Source of the DNA: Halanaerobium sp041694515
GTDB lineage: Bacteria > Bacillota > Halanaerobiia > Halanaerobiales > Halanaerobiaceae
Reading direction: 5' to 3'
Assembly: GCA_041694515.1 (NCBI GenBank)
Contig: JASMSZ010000034.1
Location: 1-45,492 of the forward strand
DNA: 45,492 nt
How positions within the stretch are numbered: the first letter of the stretch is position 1; each line of letters begins with the position of its first letter. The notes under the pieces were generated by a model, which saw only the letters and a program-made list of their open reading frames with translations, made no database searches and was not told where the DNA came from. Of the stretch, positions 39,543 through 45,492 are shown piece after piece. The translations under genes were made by a program, and so were the position numbers.

Positions 39543-39596
39543 ATCAAGTAAGTACCGGGTACCTGAGAAAATTTATCAAGTACCAGGTCCGGCACT
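39543..39596. repeat. degenerate palindromic repeat, copy 3
   Basis: Contains AAGTACCGGGTACCTG and then AAGTACCAGGTCCGGCACT, imperfect relatives of the GTACCAGGTAC arms, each preceded by a direct TATCAAG. The arms can still form an interrupted hairpin. It directly follows ldh. Confidence 0.65.
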
Positions 39597-39620
39597 ATAT
39601 TTTTTATTTTTAAAATCCCA

Positions 39621-39644
39621 ATATCTTAAGTAAACTTAAGATAT
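39621..39644. other. AT-rich hairpin in the ldh downstream region
   Basis: A perfect 10-bp inverted repeat ATATCTTAAG/CTTAAGATAT with loop TAAA. No T tract follows, so it is not a classical terminator. The 407-base gap 39536-39942 otherwise holds repeat copy 3, the terminator hairpin at 39713 and the gene remnant at 39738-39900. Confidence 0.5.
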
Positions 39645-39712
39645 GAGATAAAAAAAGAAGATTATAATATAATTGTTTTAGGTAGAATTTTAATAATAAA
39701 ATTTACATCCTT

Positions 39713-39752
39713 AATAAAACTTCGTAAAATAGTAATTTTACGAAGTTTTATT
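39713..39752. terminator. bidirectional terminator hairpin
   Basis: An 18-bp perfect stem (39713-39730 and 39735-39752; core AAAACTTCGTAAAAT) with loop AGTA and T-rich ends on both strands. It separates ldh from the convergent minus-strand genes. Its right arm contains the stop codon of the remnant at 39738. Confidence 0.75.
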
Positions 39753-39900
39753 CAAAAAAAGAAATTTCCGCTGAAATGAGTCAAAATCAGGCTTTTTATC
39801 CTTTTTCTCTGGACGTCCATAAATTAAAAAGCTGATCAAATCCTCATACCAGCGAAAACTTTTTGCTTCTAGAGCTTCTGCTTTATTATATTTTTTATTC
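39738..39900 (-). pseudogene. C-terminal remnant of an unidentified gene
   Basis: A minus-strand frame of about 53 codons, open from after a TAG near 39901 to a TAA at 39738-39740, with no Met, GTG or TTG start or ribosome site at its beginning. The peptide contains KSFRWYEDLISFLIYGRP followed by EKKDKKPDFDSFQRKF. It has natural-looking composition (Trp, Tyr, Arg, Pro) unlike translated intergenic DNA. I do not recognise the family. It is read as the surviving 3' end of a deleted gene that used the 39713 hairpin as terminator. Confidence 0.45.
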
Positions 39901-39942
39901 TAATATCTAAGTTAAGTGAAATCTTTAAAAATATAACTTTCT

Positions 39943-40446
39943 CTATTCTTCTTTATAAACTGCCACAACTTCTCCATAATAAAATGTGTGCATATCTTGA
40001 TTGGAATAATTTTTTTCTGAAACAGCTTTATCTAAATTTTCTTCCAGCATATCCTGCTGATATTTTATCTTACAGATAAAGTGCAGATCATTACCCTTAA
40101 TAATCGGGACATTACATTCTTTAACCTCTGCCAGCTCTAAATTCAATTCTTTAATTTTATTATAATCTCTCCCGGACTTAGTTCCACAAAACTGCAGTTC
40201 TTTTTTTAGTTGGCCGTTTAGTGGTACACTGACAGTAAAATACTTACTATTTTCTATCAGCTGATGTGTGTGGCGTGATTTTCTTACCGGCACCATCAAA
40301 ATGTCCTGATTCCAGATAAAACCAGTAGTTCCCCAGCCCACTGTCATTGTATTAATTTCTTGATCATCTTTTGTTGTTAGAAATACTCCTTTGGGCAGAA
40401 CTTCTTTATACTCATTTAATACCTGATCAAAAGTAACTTTTCTCAT
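39943..40446 (-). CDS. flavin reductase-like FMN-binding protein
   Basis: A 167-residue protein of the flavin reductase-like split-barrel family. NTMTVGWGTTGFIWNQDILMVPVRKSRHTHQLIENSKYFTVSVPL covers the FMN-phosphate and isoalloxazine-contacting strands. LQFCGTKSGRDYNKI and the terminal HTFYYGEVVAVY strand are also typical. Relatives are FMN reductases or FMN-binding redox proteins of anaerobes; the partner is unknown. ATG 40446 follows AGAGGTGA on the minus strand. It is downstream of trpB but separated by that gene's terminator. Confidence 0.88.
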   Translation of the reverse strand: MRKVTFDQVLNEYKEVLPKGVFLTTKDDQEINTMTVGWGTTGFIWNQDILMVPVRKSRHTHQLIENSKYFTVSVPLNGQLKKELQFCGTKSGRDYNKIKELNLELAEVKECNVPIIKGNDLHFICKIKYQQDMLEENLDKAVSEKNYSNQDMHTFYYGEVVAVYKEE

Positions 40447-40525
40447 TTATCTTCACCTCTACTTAAGTTTTTGAATGTTAGATGAGCAAACTATAATTAT
40501 ACAGTTAAATACAAATTACTAACTG

Positions 40526-40565
40526 TAAAAAGGCTGAATATATCTTTAGAGAAATATTCAGCCTT
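40526..40565 (-). terminator. terminator of trpB
   Basis: A 12-bp perfect stem (AAGGCTGAATAT and its complement, 40530-40541 and 40554-40565) followed on the minus strand by a T5 run. The loop is 12 nt. Confidence 0.8.
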
Positions 40566-40590
40566 GATTGATAAATATTAAATTCTATAA

Positions 40591-41799
40591 TTATTTCAGT
40601 TTTCCATTTTCATGTAATTCTTTAATTTGAGCTACATCCTTATCTCCACGGCCGGAAAGATTAATTATAACTATCTGATCTTTATCTAAATCAGCAGCTA
40701 CTTTCATTCCTCCAGCAACAGCATGGGCACTTTCTAAGGCTGGAATGATTCCTTCTTTTTCTGATAATAAGTGAAAAGCATCCAGGGCTTCCTGATCAGA
40801 AGCAGTTGTATATTCAGCTCTTCCGGAATCTTTAAGGAAACTGTGTTCTGGACCTACTCCTGGATAATCAAGTCCTGCCGCTATAGAATGAGTATGAGAA
40901 ATTACATCCCCATCTTCATATAAGACATAACTTTTAAATCCGTGTAGTTCTCCTGGTTTACCATAAGTTAATGGAGCAGCATTCTGTCCTGGTTTATCTC
41001 CTGTACCTCCAGGCTCAATACCCAAAATATTTACTTCCTCATCCTCTATAAAAGGAGCAAAAAGTCCAATTGAATTACTACCTCCACCAACACAGGCAAT
41101 TATATAATCAGGTAATTTACCTTCTTTTTCTAAGATTTGAGACTTTGCTTCTTTTCCAATAACAGACTGAAATTCTTTAACCATTGTTGGATATGGATCT
41201 GGACCAACTGCAGAACCCAGCATATAAAAAGTATCATCTGCATTTTGTACAAAATCTTTTAAAGCCTCATCTACAGCATCTTTAAGTGTACCATCACCAG
41301 CAGTAACAGGCTTAACTTCTGCACCTAAAAGTTCCATTCTAAATACATTTAAGGCCTGTCTTTTAGTATCTACCTCACCCATATAAATTATACAGTCCAT
41401 ATCAAATAAGGCACAGGTTGTTGCTGTTGCTACACCATGCTGGCCGGCTCCAGTTTCGGCAATAATTCTTTTTTTACCCATTTTGCGGGCAAGTAAAGCC
41501 TGACCGATACAGTTGTTAATTTTATGAGCCCCGGTATGGTTTAGATCTTCTCGTTTTAAATATATTTTTGCTCCTCCAGCCTCTTTCGTTAAACTTTTAG
41601 CAAAATATAAAGGGCTTGGTTTACCCACATAATCCTTAAATAAATATGCAAGTTCTTCTTTAAAATCTGGATTATCCTTTATTTCATAAAAGGCTTCTTT
41701 TAATTCCTCTAAAACATCTGCTAATTCCGGTGGTACAATACTCCCACCAAAATCACCAAAAAAACCATCTCTCTTCTCTTCTCTACTCTTCTTTTCCAT
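40591..41799 (-). CDS. trpB: tryptophan synthase beta chain, unlinked to other trp genes
   Basis: A 402-residue PLP enzyme that condenses indole with serine. Lys93 in REDLNHTGAHKINN forms the PLP Schiff base. GGGSNSIGLFAPF binds the cofactor phosphate. AETGAGQHGVATAT has the catalytic glutamate, and EGIIPALESAHA and the GRGDKD C terminus complete the site. The length and motifs are TrpB1-type, the form that normally pairs with TrpA. No trpA or other trp gene is in the window, so it may salvage indole or belong to a split pathway. I place the start at 41799, with GGAGGATG just upstream; the ATG at 41814 overlaps that site. Confidence 0.94.
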   Translation of the reverse strand: MEKKSREEKRDGFFGDFGGSIVPPELADVLEELKEAFYEIKDNPDFKEELAYLFKDYVGKPSPLYFAKSLTKEAGGAKIYLKREDLNHTGAHKINNCIGQALLARKMGKKRIIAETGAGQHGVATATTCALFDMDCIIYMGEVDTKRQALNVFRMELLGAEVKPVTAGDGTLKDAVDEALKDFVQNADDTFYMLGSAVGPDPYPTMVKEFQSVIGKEAKSQILEKEGKLPDYIIACVGGGSNSIGLFAPFIEDEEVNILGIEPGGTGDKPGQNAAPLTYGKPGELHGFKSYVLYEDGDVISHTHSIAAGLDYPGVGPEHSFLKDSGRAEYTTASDQEALDAFHLLSEKEGIIPALESAHAVAGGMKVAADLDKDQIVIINLSGRGDKDVAQIKELHENGKLK

Positions 41800-41837
41800 T
41801 CTCTCATCCTCCATCTCAAATTTTTGAATTTAATAAA

Positions 41838-41866
41838 AGTTTAGCAGAAATTTTGTCAGCTGTCAA
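41838..41866 (-). promoter_or_regulatory. SigA promoter of trpB
   Basis: On the minus strand, TTGACA (41861-41866), 17-base spacer, TAAACT (41838-41843). No T-box leader, attenuator or Trp-rich leader peptide fits in the short leader of about 30 bases. Confidence 0.7.
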
Positions 41867-41906
41867 CTTATTAAGATTTCAATAAGATTTATTAAGATCA
41901 TTATAT

Positions 41907-42761
41907 CTAAATTAAATTATCTATTTTTAGCAGCCATTCTTTTACTTCCCTGTTTGCTGCTGATCCTTTTTTAAAAAATAAATCTGTCAGATCAGAGTGA
42001 TGTTTATTCTCACAGATTTTTAATTTAGTTTCTGCCTGAGTTTTTGATTTTATTTTATTTACAAAATCAATAGAATGGGCCATGGGAACTAAAGGATCTT
42101 TTGCGCCATGAAGGCAAAATATAGGAGTTTTAAATTCTGGTCGAATATAATTAATAGGATTTGCTTTTTTTCTTTTTTGCAATGTTGGAATAAAGCCGGA
42201 TAGATATTTTTCGGCTCTTATAGTTCTACAGGGACGAGAAAGATCAAGAGGTCCACTGATAGATAAAAAACCGGTAAAGAGATCCTTATTTATTTTATAT
42301 TCTTTCTGCAGTTTATTATTTAAAAGGAGTAAAGCACCAAGATGAGCGCCAGCTGATTGTCCAGCAATAATTATTTTTTTACCCAAAGATGTTTTTTCTA
42401 TAATTTCCAGAGTCTTTTTTAGAGCTTTAAAAACATCAATTTCTTGATCGGGAAATTGAAAATCAGGTGCTAATCTATAGGTTGGCATAACTGTTATAAA
42501 CCCAAGTTTAGTAAAGTAATCTGCTATAAATTTAAAAAATTCAGGATTACCTTTATTCCAGCCTCCTCCATGTATAAAAAAAATAATATTATTGCGTTGA
42601 TTTTCAGATTGGGAGTTATACCATAATAGATATTGTCTTTTGTTTTCTCCGTAACAATACTTTTTTACCTGTAAGTTATCAGCAATTTTTTTATTTTTAA
42701 TTTTAGTTCGTATAAATAATAATGATGTTGTTAGATAATCTCCTATCTGCCATAAAAACAC
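41907..42761 (-). CDS. alpha/beta-hydrolase esterase (HSL/BD-FAE-like)
   Basis: A 284-residue alpha/beta-hydrolase fold enzyme. The oxyanion-hole motif is HGGGW (64-68) and the nucleophile elbow is GQSAG with S136. The probable acid is D222 in HGAKDPLVP, and the base is H254 or H255 in ENKHHSDL. This is the layout of carboxylesterases of the HSL or BD-FAE group. The first 25 residues are weakly hydrophobic but do not look like a cleaved signal. The substrate is not predictable. Start GTG 42761 follows AGGATG at a suitable distance. The gap on its upstream side (42762-42933) has no recognisable gene. Confidence 0.85.
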   Translation of the reverse strand: MFLWQIGDYLTTSLLFIRTKIKNKKIADNLQVKKYCYGENKRQYLLWYNSQSENQRNNIIFFIHGGGWNKGNPEFFKFIADYFTKLGFITVMPTYRLAPDFQFPDQEIDVFKALKKTLEIIEKTSLGKKIIIAGQSAGAHLGALLLLNNKLQKEYKINKDLFTGFLSISGPLDLSRPCRTIRAEKYLSGFIPTLQKRKKANPINYIRPEFKTPIFCLHGAKDPLVPMAHSIDFVNKIKSKTQAETKLKICENKHHSDLTDLFFKKGSAANREVKEWLLKIDNLI

Positions 42762-42933
42762 AAAATCACATCCTAATATTTTTTGGTTTTAATATAAAAA
42801 ATACTTATGGCGATAGACAGTAAGACAGTAATTTTTAACAATCCAATCTTATAACTGGATTCAGCTCTATCTATCATCATTTCTACAAGTGTTAATATCT
42901 GTGATAATTATCACTTTTTTACCAATACCATAT

Positions 42934-43263
42934 TTATCCTAATCTAGAACCTGGTTCAACTTTTTTATCAGGCTCAATTAAAACCACTCCATTTTTACCA
43001 TAAACACCTAAAACTAAAACTTCTGACATAAAATCTGCAATTTGTTTTGGAGGAAAATTGACAACTGCCAGCACCTGTTTTCCTATTAAATCTTTTGGGG
43101 TATATAAATCGGTGATTTGAGCACTGGATTTCTTTTCTCCAATCTTTTCCCCAAAATCAAGCCAGAGCTTATAAGTGGGGTCATTAGCTTTTTCAAATTT
43201 TTCAACCATGGTTATTTTGCCAACTCTAATATCTAATTTCATAAAATCTTTAAATTCTGCCAT
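42934..43263 (-). CDS. csaA: CsaA-type tRNA-binding protein
   Basis: A 109-residue OB-fold protein of the EMAP II/CsaA family. FMKLDIRVGKITMVEKFEKA starts the barrel. YKLWLDFGEKIGEKKSSAQIT, IGKQVLAVVNFPPKQI and FMSEVLVLGVYGKNGVVLI complete it. CsaA binds tRNA and in Bacillus is described as an export-related chaperone. It is a standalone domain, not the C terminus of a methionyl-tRNA synthetase. The ATG follows AAAGGA. Confidence 0.93.
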   Translation of the reverse strand: MAEFKDFMKLDIRVGKITMVEKFEKANDPTYKLWLDFGEKIGEKKSSAQITDLYTPKDLIGKQVLAVVNFPPKQIADFMSEVLVLGVYGKNGVVLIEPDKKVEPGSRLG

Positions 43264-43337
43264 TACTAAAAATCCTTTCTCTATATTATACTACTTATAT
43301 TGTATGAAGTCACTTATCAGTATTTACTTCGAATCCT

Positions 43338-43865
43338 TTAAATTGTTCTTCTTCCTCTATCCCAGTCAACATTTGTTTTAACTATTTTAAATTCATCACT
43401 TTCTTGATTAAATGTTAAAAAGTAATCATTGTTGAGTTTTATTCCTAAATCACCTTTATAATTATGACCATCCAAATTATTATCTACCTTAGCCTGTTTA
43501 ATAGAATCACAACCGGATATCACCCCCAATGGATATCCATCTTCTTTAATTAAGACATCAATTCCCAAGGGACAAAAATCATCAGCTTCATAATTAACCA
43601 TATAATTTTCTTCTACATATTTTTCCGGCAGTTTAATCCAGGTAATCTCTTTGTCTTCATATTTTACATAATTTAAATATTTATTATTAATTTCCAGCGA
43701 TTCATCTATAACTATCCACTGGCCGGAAATGTTAAAATCATTATCTTCTATTTGTTTATAATCCTCAGTGAATAATTTAAGTTGACTATAAGTATCACTT
43801 TTAACTTCTTTTTTATTTAAAACTTCAGCATTTTCATCTAGTTCAAATAAATCAATAATTTTCAT
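43338..43865 (-). CDS. hypothetical protein, family not recognised
   Basis: A protein of about 175 residues, strongly acidic (many Asp and Glu) with no signal peptide or TM segment. Predicted mostly beta: regularly spaced strands such as GQWIVIDESLEI, YLNYVKYEDKEITWIKLP, GIDVLIKEDGYPLGVISGC and GIKLNNDYFLTFN. The tail is basic and short (DRGRR). I do not recognise the family and will not assign a function. Start ATG 43865 with AAGGAG upstream; an in-frame TTG at 43874 abuts the ribosome site. It lies alone between csaA (73 bases downstream) and the glycosylase gene. Confidence 0.7.
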   Translation of the reverse strand: MKIIDLFELDENAEVLNKKEVKSDTYSQLKLFTEDYKQIEDNDFNISGQWIVIDESLEINNKYLNYVKYEDKEITWIKLPEKYVEENYMVNYEADDFCPLGIDVLIKEDGYPLGVISGCDSIKQAKVDNNLDGHNYKGDLGIKLNNDYFLTFNQESDEFKIVKTNVDWDRGRRTI

Positions 43866-44011
43866 AAATATCAACTCCTTTTAAAATTATATTACTTTCT
43901 TATTTACTGCTAAAAGTATAAATCTCACTATCTTATTTTATTACTTTTAGAAAAACTTTAATTATCCTGCATAAGTCCTAAAAATTTTAAGTTATCCTGA
44001 CCAATTTATTA

Positions 44012-44605
44012 TTAAGATTGAGAAATAAATTTATTTTCTTTGATATAAAAGCGCCATTTTTTATTCTTATATTCTTCAGCATAGTCTATATTTACTCTGG
44101 GTGCTGCTTCAATTTTAATATTTTCATCCTTATTATTAATTAGATATAATTTATTACTTTTTACCAGATTACAGCCATCTAAACTTTTATCAATTTTTAA
44201 TGCCTGTGACAATTTACCCGGGCCATTGGTCAAATACTCAATTTTTTCACTTTTTATCTTTCTGTTTTCTTTGATAAATTGTAATCCTTCAACCGGCTCA
44301 ACTGCTCTGATTAATACAGCGTGGGGATTATCTACTTCTGCAGTCACAATATTAAAACAATGATACATACCGTAGATTAAGTAAATATAGGCTACTCCAG
44401 CTCTACCAAACATTGTCTTAGTTCTCTTAGTCTGCCGATTATTATAGGCGTGAGAAGCTTTATCCTCAGCTCCCATATATGCTTCTGTATCAACTATTTT
44501 TACTTTTATTTGTTTCTCTTTAATTTTTCGGACTAAAATTTTACCTAGAAGGTCTTTAGCAACTGAAACTGCATCTTTTTGATAAAAATCATAATCTAAT
44601 TTCAA
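44012..44605 (-). CDS. DNA-3-methyladenine glycosylase (AAG/MPG family)
   Basis: A 197-residue base-excision repair enzyme removing alkylated purines. The AAG-family signatures are VDTEAYMGAEDKASHAYNN (catalytic glutamate in TEAY), RTKTMFGRAGVAYIYLIYGMYHCFNIV with the intercalating aromatic region, HAVLIRAVEP and TNGPGKLSQAL. It is full length. Start TTG 44605 lies after GAGGTGAATTTTTT. That ribosome site is directly downstream of the discoidin-domain pseudogene stop at 44622. Confidence 0.93.
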   Translation of the reverse strand: MKLDYDFYQKDAVSVAKDLLGKILVRKIKEKQIKVKIVDTEAYMGAEDKASHAYNNRQTKRTKTMFGRAGVAYIYLIYGMYHCFNIVTAEVDNPHAVLIRAVEPVEGLQFIKENRKIKSEKIEYLTNGPGKLSQALKIDKSLDGCNLVKSNKLYLINNKDENIKIEAAPRVNIDYAEEYKNKKWRFYIKENKFISQS

Positions 44606-44621
44606 AAAAATTCACCTCAAA

Positions 44622-45045
44622 TTAGTCAGCTATAGTAAAAGTTCCTAAATTTTTGCCATCACCAGTTAAAACTTTAAGTATTAAGTATTCTGATTTCACC
44701 AGTATCCCCCATTGTTCGCGACCAGAATCCAAATCCAGTAACTTTCATTTTTTATTTTAGTTTTATTTCTATCCAGGCTTCATCTCCTTCTCCCTGAGAT
44801 GACCATTCAGTCCCTAGATCTCCATCTATTGCATTTAAAGCACCAAAAGGACCTGAAATATCATTACCAAAATTGCTGCTAACAGCAGTTATTTCAGCAC
44901 CTTTTTCAATCAAAGCCTGGTTTTCTTCAACATCTTCTTGCTCAATTTGTGGTGTTGTAAATGTCATTATTTCAGAACGAATTAACTTTCCAGCTTTATC
45001 TATAGTAATCGTTTCTGTAAAATACTTACTTTCAGTCAGTCTAAC
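44622..45045 (-). pseudogene. frameshifted, 5'-truncated discoidin (F5/8C)-type domain gene
   Basis: Minus-strand coding similarity runs across three frames. Frame 1, from about 45045 to 44752, lacks a start and contains GAEITAVSSNFG and NAIDGDLGTEWSSQGEGDEA, ending IEIKLK-stop. Frame 2, from about 44745, continues as KVTGFGFWSRTMGDTGEIRI and stops after ILNT. Frame 3 completes it with VLTGDGKNLGTFTIAD-stop at 44622. Together they make one discoidin-like domain of the type with AIDG...TEWSS and GFxxRTMGD. Two single-base indels break it, and the 5' part is missing: its first codons lie within 5 bases of the aroC stop. An ATG at 44967 would give only a useless fragment. Confidence 0.75.
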
Positions 45046-45049
45046 TTAA

Positions 45050-45492
45050 TCAATTAAAAACTTTTTTAATATATTCCATTCTAGAACACATGTTTTTAAG
45101 AAGAAGATCAACTAAAGTTAAAGCAGCCATTGCTTCGACTACAACCACAGCTCTGGGTACAATTATTGGATCATGTCGACCATGAATATTTAAATCAATA
45201 TTTTTCCCAGATTTGTTTACAGTTTTCTGTGTCTTCTCAATCGAAGGGGTTGGTTTGACTGCAGCTTTTAATAAAATTTCGCTGCCATCAGTTATTCCGC
45301 CAAGTGTTCCTCCTGCATTATTTGTTAGTTTATTAATTTTTTTCTCATGATATCTATAAAAATCATTATGTTCATAGCCTGTCATTTCTGCAGCATCAAA
45401 ACCACTGCCAATTTCTATTCCCTTAACCGCTCCAATTGACATGATCGCTCGTGCCAGCAGTGCCTCACATTTATCAAATACAGGGTCACCAA
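45050..45492 (-). CDS. aroC: chorismate synthase, C-terminal part (runs off the window)
   Basis: The last 147 residues of chorismate synthase, which converts EPSP to chorismate at the end of the shikimate pathway. From the window edge it reads GDPVFDKCEALLARAIMSIGAVKGIEIGSGF, then NNAGGTLGGITDGSEI and GRHDPIIVPRAVVVVEAMAALTLVDLLL, all conserved and around the FMN/EPSP site. The stop is TGA at 45050-45052. The 5' end is beyond position 45492, so the internal ATG at 45442 is not the start. Chorismate is the precursor for tryptophan, but trpB nearby is not in the same operon. Confidence 0.95.
   Translation of the reverse strand, partial: GDPVFDKCEALLARAIMSIGAVKGIEIGSGFDAAEMTGYEHNDFYRYHEKKINKLTNNAGGTLGGITDGSEILLKAAVKPTPSIEKTQKTVNKSGKNIDLNIHGRHDPIIVPRAVVVVEAMAALTLVDLLLKNMCSRMEYIKKVFN

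Noticed and set aside
42901..42914. Perfect palindrome GTGATAATTATCAC resembling half of a Fur/PerR box
   Set aside because: It lies 33 bases downstream of csaA's stop and about 140 bases from the next gene start, lacks the 7-1-7 spacing of a Fur box and is AT-rich enough to arise by chance.
44752..44967. A 71-codon frame as an intact small gene
   Set aside because: It is the middle part of the frameshifted discoidin-type pseudogene; coding similarity continues upstream of its ATG and downstream of its stop in other frames.

Overview
The window is an AT-rich chromosomal segment from an anaerobic Firmicute, most likely of the order Halanaerobiales (a Halanaerobium-like organism). That assignment is inferred. 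It rests on AT-rich codon use, a Bacillus/Clostridium-like gene order (rimO-pgsA-cinA-recA-recX-rny-ymdB-spoVS, miaB-mutS-mutL-miaA-hfq, lexA-yneA-yneB), and the presence in the same window of an ExbB/ExbD/TonB set and an SLH-domain protein, which points to a two-membrane (diderm) Firmicute. Almost everything is core chromosome; there is no prophage, CRISPR array or intact insertion sequence.

Layout. 1-960: five tRNA-like genes (Trp-Thr, a degenerate tandem copy of the same pair, then Pro) around a small DUF2103-like gene. 1025-6440: rimO, phospholipid genes pgsA and pgpA, cinA, a TPR lipid- or envelope-exported protein, and thpR. 6451-8043: SOS-controlled recA and recX. 8102-11009: rny, ymdB and spoVS. 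11029-13208: an OmpR-type two-component system whose sensor has a methionine-rich extracytoplasmic patch. 13233-18819: a tightly packed exbB-exbD-tonB-(cohesin-like secreted protein)-(SLH coiled-coil protein)-(SleB/CwlJ hydrolase) cluster, the most unusual locus here. 19017-23460: a divergent pair of type IIA topoisomerase subunits. 23501-27168: a ClC protein, rubredoxin, and the KtrB/KtrA potassium uptake pair. 27204-35592: miaB, mutS, mutL, miaA, a thioredoxin-like gene, hfq and a TPR gene. 35625-38407: type 4 uracil-DNA glycosylase, then the divergent lexA / yneA-yneB SOS module. 38582-39535: L-lactate dehydrogenase. From 39738 to the end most genes are on the minus strand and are accessory: a gene remnant, flavin reductase-like protein, an orphan trpB, an esterase, CsaA, an unrecognised protein, 3-methyladenine DNA glycosylase, a frameshifted discoidin-domain pseudogene and the 3' part of aroC.

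How the genes work together. The DNA-damage theme is strong: recA, recX, lexA, the cell-division inhibitor yneA, mutS/mutL, UDG and AAG all lie here, and LexA-type operators of the form (G/A)AAC-N4-GTT(C/T) sit on the recA and lexA/yneA promoters. RNA metabolism is represented by rny, hfq, thpR, miaA/miaB and rimO. Envelope functions are represented by pgsA/pgpA and the TonB cluster. Potassium uptake (KtrAB) and a ClC protein suit a salt-adapted organism. A palindromic repeat built on GTACCAGGTAC / GTACCTGGTAC recurs three times between 28.5 and 39.6 kb.
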